Below are positions 29,966-39,712 of a DNA stretch of 64,000 bases, piece after piece. Positions within the stretch are counted from its first letter, which is position 1; each line of letters opens with the position of its first letter. The notes below the pieces were generated by a model. It did no database searches, had not been told where the DNA came from, and saw nothing but the letters and a program-made list of their open reading frames with translations. The DNA is from Aurantiochytrium sp. KH105 (Eukaryota; Sar; Bigyra; Thraustochytrida; Thraustochytriidae), in the NCBI GenBank assembly GCA_003116975.1, contig BGKB01000104.1, forward strand, positions 62,001 through 126,000, given 5' to 3'. The translations under genes were made by a program, and so were the position numbers.

Positions 29966-32900
29966 TTATTTTAGAAGAAATTCAGTCTGTCGACGCTCCA
30001 GGTGCTGCGGAGAAAGCACTGGCAGGGCGTCAAGATCAAACAAGGAATTGCCAGTTTGGCGCGTGTACGCGAGGAAGTCCTGGGCATCTTCATATGTAAA
30101 GCTACCGCGCTGAATTGTTGCGACCATGTTGCCCTTTCGCGTGCCGCGGAAGACTGTTGCTCGTCGCTCCGTCACGTTGTTGTCCTTGAGATATTTCGCG
30201 AGATGCTCTGAACTCTTGGAGAGTTGTCGAGTCGCCAAGAATTGTTGATCCCGCTCTTCAATGGTCCTCCTGCGACCCTCGCGCGGTTCGACCCAGTCAA
30301 GTCCTTTCTTGGAGCCCGATTTCTGACTGGAGACTGACTTTTCATGGAAGCTGCGCGACGAGGTCGCACCGGAAGTCCCATCCGTGTCCACGTTCTTGAG
30401 GATATTGGTTCCGAGGGGCTTGGCCACCGTCGCAAAGGACTTGCGCGACTTGGGGTTGTGCAGTATGGTGTCGTCTTGAAGCTGCGACTGAATGAGCGTG
30501 TGCTGGATAGAAGTAAGCCTCGGATGCTCCCTCAGCATCTTTGTATTGGGGTTACCGAGAATATTGGCAATGTGACGGGCCGAGAAGCGGCCAAGAGGGG
30601 TCTGCACGCTCCCGGCGATTTCGGCAACCTGACGATGCAGCTCCTTGGATTGTTTCATCGTTCTTCGCTCGGGATGCACAAGCTCAGCAAAGATGCCGAT
30701 GCTTCGGTGCTCAGGAAATTCTACCATGATGCGCTCGAACTCATCTTTGGGGATGAAGGCGAGCTCGCAGGCTTCTGTACATTGGACGGTCATCGTTCGC
30801 TCCCCGCTCAAGGAATATAGGCACTCACCGCCGAAGTGATGTCCCGCACGGAGCGTGTAGGATCCTTTCTTTCGAACGCTCATGTGTGAGGGCATGGTGC
30901 TGAGATTCCTCTGGCTCTGAGAGAGTGCCTTCTCGGTCGAAGTGACCTCAAGTTCCCCAGATCGGATAAAGTAGATGTCGTGACCGATTTCTCCCTCGCG
31001 AAAGACGTATTCTCCCTTGCTACAGATTTGCATTCGCAGCTTGCGCGCGATGTGACGCTGCACGTGAATATGGCATTTGCGTAAGCCGCGAACTTTGTCC
31101 ATAATGTCGTGGTGAATGCACATGGCCAGCTCCAGCTGCAGAGGGAGCGGGAGACCGACAATAACATCGTGCATATCTACTCCTTCAAAGCGCTCCCAGT
31201 GATTCGTAAAATGATCGATGATCTCACGCTGGAGCCCGCCTGGAAGCTCTCGGAATGCCATAAAATCTAAAAGCTTGCGAAGTCGGTTCTTGAAAGAGAT
31301 CTCGCCCCGAGAGTCCCAGTGCAAGAAGACGACTGCGACTGATCCAATTAGCGCTGCGAAAGTGCAGGCCCCGAGAACGACGACAACCAGCTCGTGAATG
31401 GTCTCGACCAAGGTGTATGGGCGAATATCGCCATATCCAACACTCGACATGGTTGTCACAGTGAAGTAAAGGGCACGCAGATAGACGAAGCTTGGATTCA
31501 GATCCTCGTTGAAAATATTGTGAGAGCCAGCAGCCTCTGGATCGTCTGACTCTGTGATGAATTGAGCCAATCCATCGGCGATTGCCCAGGTCTTGTGCAA
31601 ATCCGATTCCACATAGCGATGCAAGATGAACCAGGTGCAAGCTGCCCAGTGATTAAGAAGAAGCATGCCGGTGAAAAGGAAAATGACGGAAATCACGCTG
31701 GAGTTAATTCGCGGGAAGAGTTCGTGAATGTACTTGTCGAGCAGCTTAGAGTAGCCGTGCACACGAAGCAAGCGCAAAAGGTGCAGGAAACGCACTGCTG
31801 AGAGAAGCGTGATGTGCGAATCGTTGTTTCCAGAGAGAAAGGCAGCCCATGCAAAGATGTCGGCAGGAAATGAGGCCGCGAGGTCGTAGAACAGCCACGT
31901 GTTCCAGTAGTGTTCTGCAATGAGCGTCTCATTCGTAATGACTTTTCCGTACCTGTTGATGGCGAATCGCTTGTACCGCATGAAAATGTCAACCATGAAG
32001 AATATGTCGATGCAGTACTCGAAGCCAAACCAAATGATCACACCCCACGTCATCTTGTGATCCATCAATGGCGGACGGCCGTCTGCAAAGAATGCGAAGC
32101 GGAATGGAATGGAGAACGCAAAGTACATAGTGAAGAACAGGGAGGCCATGTTCCAGACGCGGCAAAATGTCTCATTTGGCCTGTAAATCCTGGCTTTTTT
32201 GGCAGCCGCTTTCTGGCGCTTCTTGCGCATTCGCGATTCGCTTACAAGGTGGTGTGAGAGCTTTGGGACGGGTTTGCCATCCACACCGTACTTTTTATTC
32301 GCCATCGCCGGAGTCGGCCCGGCTGAGCGGAGGCTCGAATGCATGAGAGACTTGTAAAGCGTGCTGCCAAAGCCATTTGTGCGGTTTGACGGGCTCATAG
32401 GCGGTGACTTTGGAGATTTGGGGGACTTTGGGGTTGTCGGTGCAGACCCTGCGCCAGCTGCGTATACTCTGGAGCCTGATGTTATACCGAGGGGCCCTGT
32501 CTTGAGAAAGGACGCCCGCTTGGTCAGCATTCGTCGCCCGTAATCGAGAATGGAGCCTGCAGAGAATGAAGGTCGCTTCTCGGACATAAAGTCGAGCATC
32601 TTGGATCCGGCAATAATGGCCTCCATATTCGTGCGAAGATTGTCATTGCGAAGCTGATTGTTCTCGCGCAGCTCGGAGACGACGCTAAACATACGATCAG
32701 CCTGGTGCGGATAGCGGAGCAGAACCTCATCCAGATCCTCTCGGTGCAAGGCAAAAAGCTCGGTGAAGTCCACTGCTCGCGCGGAGCAGCTGCGACGCTC
32801 GTTGAAGAACACTGCAGTCTCGCCAAAGTAGGCACCGGCGTCGAGGCTTGCGAGAACAATGATCTCTTCCTCGCCGATCTGACCCTCCATGGCAATTAGA

Positions 32901-35900
32901 CTGGCGCGCTTCGTGCTGTTCGCCCCACTCCGCAAAGAAGATAGGGACGGCTGCTTGACGACGCCGATGCCTGGACCTCCGACTGGCGACTGGGACCCGT
33001 TCGACTTGATCCGTTCGGATAGAATTCTGCTGTTAAGCGAACGGTTGCTCTGGTTAACGCCGCCCGGGCTACCAGGGTCAACGGCGACACTGCTGGCACG
33101 ATGACCACTTCGCCAATTGCCTCGAAAGGATACCATCTCAACAGTGCCTTGCTCGATAAAGTACATTTCAGTACCGACGTCACCCTCGTAGATGATAAAG
33201 TCATGCGGCGAATACACTTCGGACTTGAGTTTTGCGGCAATTCCTTTGGAAAGGGCGGTGTCGCAAAATTCAAAAAAGGGTGTGTGAATCACGAACTTCA
33301 ACTTGAGGTAGTTGGAGACCTCGGCTCGCAAGGTGGTGGGCATTTGGTCGACCAAGTTTGCCTGGACAGCATCTTTTTCGGTCTCCCACAGATACTCGAG
33401 ATAATTGCGCGTGCGCTGCTGCAGGGATTGCGGGACCTGGTACATGTAGAGGAAACGTTCGAATGTGTCCATCTTCTCACGATATTTGGCGGCACTGCCC
33501 TCAAGGTTGGCCACCAGGTTGGCAATACTGCCGATAATTGCAGCATTGATAGTCACTCCAATGATGATCATGATGGTCACATACAAGGTGCCAGGGATAT
33601 CGACTGGAATCGTGTCCCCAATAACAACGACAACGAGCGTGGGGAGGGCCCAGTTCATCGCACGAAGGTACCGATGGTCCAGCGATCCACCGTCGAGCGG
33701 CAGCAAGCCCATTTCCATTTGATTTTGGATCCAGGTCTGATTCCAGCGACAGTGGGCCTCGAACGTGGCACCGCAGGTCAAGTCAGAATTGGTCAGCTGT
33801 GGCCAATTGTCCTTCATTGTAAAGAAAGTTTCCTCAGGGCAGCTATCCGCTGAGTATTTGATGATGTCATCGTTGCCAAGGTCGGCTGTTAGGCGATCCA
33901 CACATTCCGCAATGGCGTCATCATCGGACTGTTCGTAGTAAGCAATGGCGTAAAAGAAGCAGCCAGTCCAGTGCGAGATGGCAATCACTGCGACGACGAG
34001 TAGAAAGAGCCGATACATGGCTCCGTAGTCACGGAAGCGAGACATGCTGAAAAGTGTGTCGAGGTTTGCCTTCAATTTCGGAACGCGCAGCACGAGCAAG
34101 AGCTTAGGGATTCGACAGCATGCCATTGCGAGCGCGAGATTCCGCGTAAAGTCTTCCGACTCAGGATTGATGAAAAGTGAAATCAGAGCCAATACATCAA
34201 ACGGAAGTGTTGTGAGCACGTCTCGTCGCAGAACCCCGCTCCGAAAGTAGCTGGAGCGAATATCATCCCTGTCAGTGAAAACCTGGCCGCCGTCGAGGAA
34301 GCCAAAGTACTTGTACCGGCAATAGACATCAATGGCGAGGAAAACATCGAGCGTGTAATCGACCGCGAAGAGGGTGAGGCCAGCATTCAGCGCGAGACGA
34401 ACAGGGACGGTCGCAAAGTTGTACAGGATGGCCAGGAGGATGGCCACGTCCCATGCGCGGCGCAACCCGGACTCTGGATGTCTCCACGATGTCTCTGGCA
34501 CAGTCTTGCGCTCCTCGTACTCGTAACTTGTAATGACAGCCAGTTTGGAGTAGCGATCCATGTTCTCAATAATTGCGGCGTTCTTGAGCCGCTTTTCTTG
34601 CAGAGTTGCGCGCAGACGCATGAGCACAAGTTCTCGCTGCTGGGGAAATTCACGCGTGACGCGGTCAAAGTCCTCCTTGTTAAGCACGAAACAGTCGCAG
34701 TAGCCAATTGCGATGACATTGGCGGTGCGCTTCTCGAGGCCAAGAAGCGATCCTTCTCCAAAGTAGTCGCCCGGTGTGAGCACAGCGTAGGTCAGCTTGC
34801 CATTTGCCGAAGTGACGCGCGTGGCCCCCTTTTCAAGCAGGAACATGTCCTGACCGAGCTCTCCAGCCGTGATGATAAAGTCCCCCGGGAGAAAGACGGC
34901 AGGTTGAAGCACACTGAGCAAGTGGCGGAGAAGCTCCTGGTCGATGTCCTGCAGAAAGGTGATGTTTCGCATGATGGAGCCGTTGATATACTCTTGGACC
35001 TCCATCCGCAAGGAGTTGGGCAAGTCGTGAAGAATAGAGTCTTCGTCGACGCCACGCTGGCGTGACCAAAGGTAGTCGTAGTAGCGCATGATTCTAACTC
35101 GCAGGGGGCGCGGAAACTTTTTCACGGCCATGTACTGCGTTAGCACGGCGAGCTTGTTCTGGAACTCCGTACGTGCCGTGTCGAGACTCGAAATCAGTGC
35201 GGCCATGGCACCTACTACTGCAGGATATCCGAGGCCTCCAATGAAGGTAATGAAGGCCACGTATGCAGTCTCACGCGTGTTGTAGGGTACCAAGTCGCCG
35301 TACCCCACGGTGGTCATATCTACGAGGACAAAGTAGATGGCGCGCAGGTAGGTAACGCCCGGCTGCGTGTGGTCAATATTTGCCCAATTTGCATGATCTT
35401 TGCAAACCCAGTCATCATCAGTTTGTGCGCAGTTGGAACGGTCGAGATATGCATGTCTCTCGTCCTTTCTGAGACCTCCATGGTGCCAAGATATGAGAGA
35501 CATGACCATCCATCCGCAGCCCACCACGTGCACACACCAGATGACCCAGAAAAAGATTTTGACAATCCGATGCAGGCCGTTGGAGAGCGTAATACGCCGC
35601 GCGGCCATGTAGGTTTGCGCGGTGTCATAATGGCTCATCAGGTACTCGATGCGCAAAATCTTGTTGAGCCGCAAGATAGGAAGCCATGTCACTTCGTAGA
35701 CGGCAATTAGGTCAAGCGGCATGATAACAATGAGATCGGTGATCCATGGTTCGATGCGCTTGTACCTCTGGAAGATGCGCTCGCCGTCGCGAACGACAAC
35801 GCCCTCTTGCACAAAGCCAAAGAAGCGGGCGCGAAAGATGACGTCGATGATAAAGAAACAGTCGAGGAACCAGTCGACAACAAAGTGCCCCGGTCGCACG

Positions 35901-37660
35901 TCACCAGAGAAAAGATACGTCTGCGTTGCCAGGCGATACGGCCCGATCATGGACATGTATGCAACACTAAAGAAGTTGAGAGCATTCCAGATCTCGCGGA
36001 AGCGGGATCTTGGCTCGAGAATGTCGCGCCAGGACTTCGACTTTGCGGTATTTGTGTCGAGACCAAAAAACTTCTTCACCTTGGCGCTCCGTTTGGCGGC
36101 CTTTTCTGCTGCCATTCGGATCTCTTCAAATTCTTCCTCCTCGAGCGACTCGGCCATGATGTCCTCGAAAAGCTCTTTCTTCAAGAAAAAGAATTCGCAG
36201 TAACTCTTGGCGCGGATGGAGTTCTCAAAATTTCCCGGAAAGAAGAGTGCCATCTCTCCCATAAAGCTGCCTAGCTTGCCGCTCAACTGCGCGAGCACTG
36301 CGCCCCCGGGTGAGATAATCTCGGCCTCGCCGCGGCGTAGCCAGTAGCACCCGGGCATGTTCTGACCTGCTCGCGCCACGTAGTCTCCTGGTGACACGAT
36401 GACCTGTTCAAGTGCCACGCAAATGGAGTTGATGACGGGATCTCGTAACTTGCGCAAAAAGTGAACTTGTGTGACCAGGTCCTTGGACCGCAATCCAGCG
36501 ACCTGGAGCTGCAGCGTAATGGGAAGGTCGCGCAAGAACTTTGCCTCGTTGACACCTTTAAGACTCGTCCACATGTATGTGTAGTAGGCACGAATACGGT
36601 CACGTAGGTCTGTCGACAGGTGCCGATATGCCATGTACTTGTTCATGTTGTCCATTTTGGTATGGAATTCATCCTCGTCGGCATCGAGGTTAGCGACCAT
36701 GTTTGTCAAGTTGCCAATCACCAAGCAGGTAAGCGTCATGCCTGTATACATGGTAATGAGTGTAAACGAAGTTTCCACCCCGGAGTTCGAGTCGGGAACA
36801 ACGTCGCCAAGGCCCACAGTGACCATGGTGATGATTGCCCAGTAGATGCTTCGAATATAAGCATGGATTGTGGGTCTATCGAGATCAACGCTTGATGTTG
36901 TATCGTTGTAGTGCAAGAGCCCGTCGGCTTGAGCCCAGCTCTGATGGGGTTCCTGGCGCACCGCTGAGAACGCCACTGCAAAAAAACCGCATGCAAACCA
37001 GTGCGCAAAGAAGAAAAAGACTGCCCACAGCAGGATCATGCGACGCATACCTGCATTGACAATGAGTCGTCTTCTCTCGAGCATGAGAAAGATGACGTTC
37101 GATTGTTCCTCGACGTGCAAAAGGCGCAGGAACTTGATTAGACGAAGCGCAAGAGCAATGTCCTTGTTGGCATCAGGATTCGCGGCGTACACAATGTAGT
37201 CAAGAGGCATCGCACAGATGATGTTCGTGACCAGAAAGATCAAGTTTGAGACCTTCCTTCGATACTGTTCGTGACTGGTCATGCGCTCTTCGCGCTGTCG
37301 CTCGTGCGTGGAGCTTAGGACAAGCTCAGCTTCGGGCATGACGATGGAGCTCAGTCTTGGGTCGAATTTCGAGCGAAAAATAAATCGCTGCATCAATAGG
37401 TCAAGGATCAGAAGCAAATCTGCTGCGATGTCGCCAACCAGAAAGAGATAGAGAAGGAAGTCGTACTCGGCTTGCTTCTCTGCACTCGCATTGCGAAAGG
37501 CTTCATCGTCTTGTGAGACGCTCCCGTATCCCGGAAAAAATGATAGTCGAAAGGGCACCATAAAGCAGTTCCATGAGAGGGCGAGAATTTGTAGACCTTC
37601 CCACGTTGGCCTTGAGGGTGCATAGCGATGCAGCAGCGCAAGTAGTTTGCGTTTCGCCAT
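29966..37660 (-). CDS. Four-repeat (pseudotetrameric) cyclic-nucleotide-type channel
   Basis: One 2564-residue chain holds four complete channel units, each with six membrane helices, an S4 with spaced Arg/Lys, a pore loop, a C-linker and a cyclic-nucleotide-binding domain (CNBD). The pore filters read V-G-L-G-D (282-286), V-G-Y-G-D (785-789), V-V-I-G-D (1345-1349) and V-G-Y-G-D (2074-2078). The CNBD ligand cassettes lie at E469, E969, E1614 and E2279. Units 2 to 4 keep the phosphate-binding arginine (R978-T-A, R1623-S-C, R2288-T-M); unit 1 has lost it (F478-E-N). The plan matches the sea-urchin sperm CNGK channel, where one chain forms the whole pore. A Ser/Pro-rich linker with TPKSPKSPKSPP lies between units 3 and 4, and a Ser/Lys-rich tail follows about 2330. 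It should sit in a plasma or ciliary membrane and pass K+ or mixed cations when cyclic nucleotides bind; selectivity is uncertain because unit 3's filter is altered. Confidence 0.92.
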   Translation of the reverse strand: MAKRKLLALLHRYAPSRPTWEGLQILALSWNCFMVPFRLSFFPGYGSVSQDDEAFRNASAEKQAEYDFLLYLFLVGDIAADLLLILDLLMQRFIFRSKFDPRLSSIVMPEAELVLSSTHERQREERMTSHEQYRRKVSNLIFLVTNIICAMPLDYIVYAANPDANKDIALALRLIKFLRLLHVEEQSNVIFLMLERRRLIVNAGMRRMILLWAVFFFFAHWFACGFFAVAFSAVRQEPHQSWAQADGLLHYNDTTSSVDLDRPTIHAYIRSIYWAIITMVTVGLGDVVPDSNSGVETSFTLITMYTGMTLTCLVIGNLTNMVANLDADEDEFHTKMDNMNKYMAYRHLSTDLRDRIRAYYTYMWTSLKGVNEAKFLRDLPITLQLQVAGLRSKDLVTQVHFLRKLRDPVINSICVALEQVIVSPGDYVARAGQNMPGCYWLRRGEAEIISPGGAVLAQLSGKLGSFMGEMALFFPGNFENSIRAKSYCEFFFLKKELFEDIMAESLEEEEFEEIRMAAEKAAKRSAKVKKFFGLDTNTAKSKSWRDILEPRSRFREIWNALNFFSVAYMSMIGPYRLATQTYLFSGDVRPGHFVVDWFLDCFFIIDVIFRARFFGFVQEGVVVRDGERIFQRYKRIEPWITDLIVIMPLDLIAVYEVTWLPILRLNKILRIEYLMSHYDTAQTYMAARRITLSNGLHRIVKIFFWVIWCVHVVGCGWMVMSLISWHHGGLRKDERHAYLDRSNCAQTDDDWVCKDHANWANIDHTQPGVTYLRAIYFVLVDMTTVGYGDLVPYNTRETAYVAFITFIGGLGYPAVVGAMAALISSLDTARTEFQNKLAVLTQYMAVKKFPRPLRVRIMRYYDYLWSRQRGVDEDSILHDLPNSLRMEVQEYINGSIMRNITFLQDIDQELLRHLLSVLQPAVFLPGDFIITAGELGQDMFLLEKGATRVTSANGKLTYAVLTPGDYFGEGSLLGLEKRTANVIAIGYCDCFVLNKEDFDRVTREFPQQRELVLMRLRATLQEKRLKNAAIIENMDRYSKLAVITSYEYEERKTVPETSWRHPESGLRRAWDVAILLAILYNFATVPVRLALNAGLTLFAVDYTLDVFLAIDVYCRYKYFGFLDGGQVFTDRDDIRSSYFRSGVLRRDVLTTLPFDVLALISLFINPESEDFTRNLALAMACCRIPKLLLVLRVPKLKANLDTLFSMSRFRDYGAMYRLFLLVVAVIAISHWTGCFFYAIAYYEQSDDDAIAECVDRLTADLGNDDIIKYSADSCPEETFFTMKDNWPQLTNSDLTCGATFEAHCRWNQTWIQNQMEMGLLPLDGGSLDHRYLRAMNWALPTLVVVVIGDTIPVDIPGTLYVTIMIIIGVTINAAIIGSIANLVANLEGSAAKYREKMDTFERFLYMYQVPQSLQQRTRNYLEYLWETEKDAVQANLVDQMPTTLRAEVSNYLKLKFVIHTPFFEFCDTALSKGIAAKLKSEVYSPHDFIIYEGDVGTEMYFIEQGTVEMVSFRGNWRSGHRASSVAVDPGSPGGVNQSNRSLNSRILSERIKSNGSQSPVGGPGIGVVKQPSLSSLRSGANSTKRASLIAMEGQIGEEEIIVLASLDAGAYFGETAVFFNERRSCSARAVDFTELFALHREDLDEVLLRYPHQADRMFSVVSELRENNQLRNDNLRTNMEAIIAGSKMLDFMSEKRPSFSAGSILDYGRRMLTKRASFLKTGPLGITSGSRVYAAGAGSAPTTPKSPKSPKSPPMSPSNRTNGFGSTLYKSLMHSSLRSAGPTPAMANKKYGVDGKPVPKLSHHLVSESRMRKKRQKAAAKKARIYRPNETFCRVWNMASLFFTMYFAFSIPFRFAFFADGRPPLMDHKMTWGVIIWFGFEYCIDIFFMVDIFMRYKRFAINRYGKVITNETLIAEHYWNTWLFYDLAASFPADIFAWAAFLSGNNDSHITLLSAVRFLHLLRLLRVHGYSKLLDKYIHELFPRINSSVISVIFLFTGMLLLNHWAACTWFILHRYVESDLHKTWAIADGLAQFITESDDPEAAGSHNIFNEDLNPSFVYLRALYFTVTTMSSVGYGDIRPYTLVETIHELVVVVLGACTFAALIGSVAVVFLHWDSRGEISFKNRLRKLLDFMAFRELPGGLQREIIDHFTNHWERFEGVDMHDVIVGLPLPLQLELAMCIHHDIMDKVRGLRKCHIHVQRHIARKLRMQICSKGEYVFREGEIGHDIYFIRSGELEVTSTEKALSQSQRNLSTMPSHMSVRKKGSYTLRAGHHFGGECLYSLSGERTMTVQCTEACELAFIPKDEFERIMVEFPEHRSIGIFAELVHPERRTMKQSKELHRQVAEIAGSVQTPLGRFSARHIANILGNPNTKMLREHPRLTSIQHTLIQSQLQDDTILHNPKSRKSFATVAKPLGTNILKNVDTDGTSGATSSRSFHEKSVSSQKSGSKKGLDWVEPREGRRRTIEERDQQFLATRQLSKSSEHLAKYLKDNNVTERRATVFRGTRKGNMVATIQRGSFTYEDAQDFLAYTRQTGNSLFDLDALPVLSPQHLERRQTEFLLK

Positions 37661-39712
37661 ATTTTAGTGTTTGTGAAAGCGAAAATGCAAATGTGTATTG
37701 GTCTGCAATGCGCAGGCCTGGCAAGGCCACTATACTTTGTAGAGCGGCGGCTGCCGCTTCGACTGCACCAAGGCCAGAGCCAACGAGCAAAGTAAGGCCG
37801 GTTGTGCACGCTGCCTTTTCTGTACTCAACGTTTTTACGTAGCAGCACGAGCTCTAGCACGAGCTCTCGCACCAGCACCAGCACCAGCGCCAGCGCCAGG
37901 ACGAGCAGTCAGCTGGTCAGTTGGTTGGCTGGTCGGTCGCAGACTGAGCGACAAGCTTGCACACAAAGCTTTGCGCACAAAGCTTGCGGGTAAGAGGTGG
38001 GTAGGGTCGGCCCCGCGTCCTCCCTCGAGAGGCGAGCACGACTCGTCTTTTGCTGCAGCCTCGAGCTCCGCTACCTCGGGCCAGCGTGCCGCCACGCCCC
38101 GCCTCAAGGGCGCCGCGCTCTTGCTTATTGACTTGCCTGCTCGCTCGCGCTCTTCGTAGTTGCAAAGTCCTCGTGGCAGCTCCAGCAACCGCCGCCAAAG
38201 TACCGTTGAGAGGAGCACAGACTCTGTGACCCGGCGCGCACACATACACACCTTGCTTGTGGTGGCGGTGGTGGTGACCGGTGACGTGACATGGCGTGGC
38301 TCGGCATGCACGGCTCGGCACATCGCACGGTACGGCACCGCGCGCACGTTTTATGTACGTAGGTATGCGTATACGTACAGCACGGTATCGGCACGGCATC
38401 GTGGCAAAAGTGGGGGCCAAGCTCAGCACGTCATCCGCTCGCACGTTGTGCGGTCGGGGCTCCGTGGGAACGACGCCTACTGTGCTGGGGCCATCGACAT
38501 GCGATGGCTGAGAACGACGTCGTGTTAAGCGACGAGGCGCGAGGGAGGGGCTTGGAACAGAGCACCCCGTCCTCTTGCTTCGCCATCCCATGGCACTTCC
38601 GAAACGGGGGTTGGGCGCGGCGGCCAATAACCCTGGACTTCTGAAATGAAAGACCGTTTCTACGGGGCATACTACCAGTCATGACAAGCTGCTTCCAAAG
38701 CAGAGCTGGGCCAGGCAGGCTCACCTGCTAGCAGTAGTATAAGTAACCTGTAGCTACCATCGCAACCAAGTCAAGGAAACGGGGAAAGGAGGAAGGAAAG
38801 GACGCGTCGCTAGGCTTTCGACTTGTAAGTAAGGAGCAGCCACAGCCAAGACCTGATCATGGCTGACTGAATGACTGACTGATCGACTGATTTTAAGGTA
38901 TATACCCCCGACCGGAGTCTCGCAGCCCCGTTGTTGAAAAAAGGGAAAACAACCTGGGTGTCAACGTTCCATTTCGAGGGTTGCGCGACATCATTCCGTG
39001 GTACGTAGCCAGCCGCCGGTGTTGTGCCTGTTGACAACTTAGTTTGGAGGTGAGCAGTAAGGCTAGATAGAGGCCTTCGATTGCCCACCCCGTCGAAGCA
39101 TTTCTTTTCTTTGGGAACACAAGCACTGGGGGCCCCCAAAATTGGCCATGGGTGCTCCTGAGCAAGAAGTGCCGATAAATGCGCCGATGTCCGTCTGCCT
39201 GCCTGTCTCCATGCCTTGCCTACCTTTTAAACTCCGCACACGAGTCATGAGAGTGGCTGCTGAACAAGTGGCACTGCAGCAGGTTGCCGTAACGGCCTCG
39301 AGTAATGTAGACAATTTTGTTGACTCTTGGCTAAAGGACTTTAACGTAGACTCGAGCGTAGACACACGCTTCGCCGGATCCTCGCTCGCTCAAAGCGCCA
39401 AGCCCAAGTCAGGTCGAGCGCGGCGACAGCGCGACGCGCAACGTACGTCGGCACGGGGCCCCGGGGCCGGCTAGTCTAAGGACACTTGAGAAAGGCACGA
39501 CTGCGACTGCCCTGGTCGCGCATAGGCGAACGAGCGGGCCAGCGAGTGAATCGACCCGAGGCGCACGACGCTGCGAACACAACTTCACTTGCTGACCAAC
39601 TTTCGGGCGCACGACGCAGCACGACGCGACGCGACGAAGATTCGACGCGACGCGTGCAGGTAGGCCGGTTTAGCTCGTAGCAGAGCACGCATTGTCTCAG
39701 GATAACAAGAAG
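37661..39712. other. Divergent spacer between the channel and TSG101 genes
   Basis: About 2 kb with no supportable gene. It should hold both promoters. GC-rich CAG/GCAC repeats occur at 37850-37905, and CTGA-rich sequence at 38860-38890. Frames of up to 236 codons are low-complexity. A non-repetitive patch at about 38900-39170 has no clear identity. Confidence 0.55.

Noticed and set aside
38900-39170. A patch that vaguely recalls a retroelement reverse-transcriptase segment
   Set aside because: The resemblance is short and weak, with no other element parts or terminal repeats nearby; not enough to call even a fossil.
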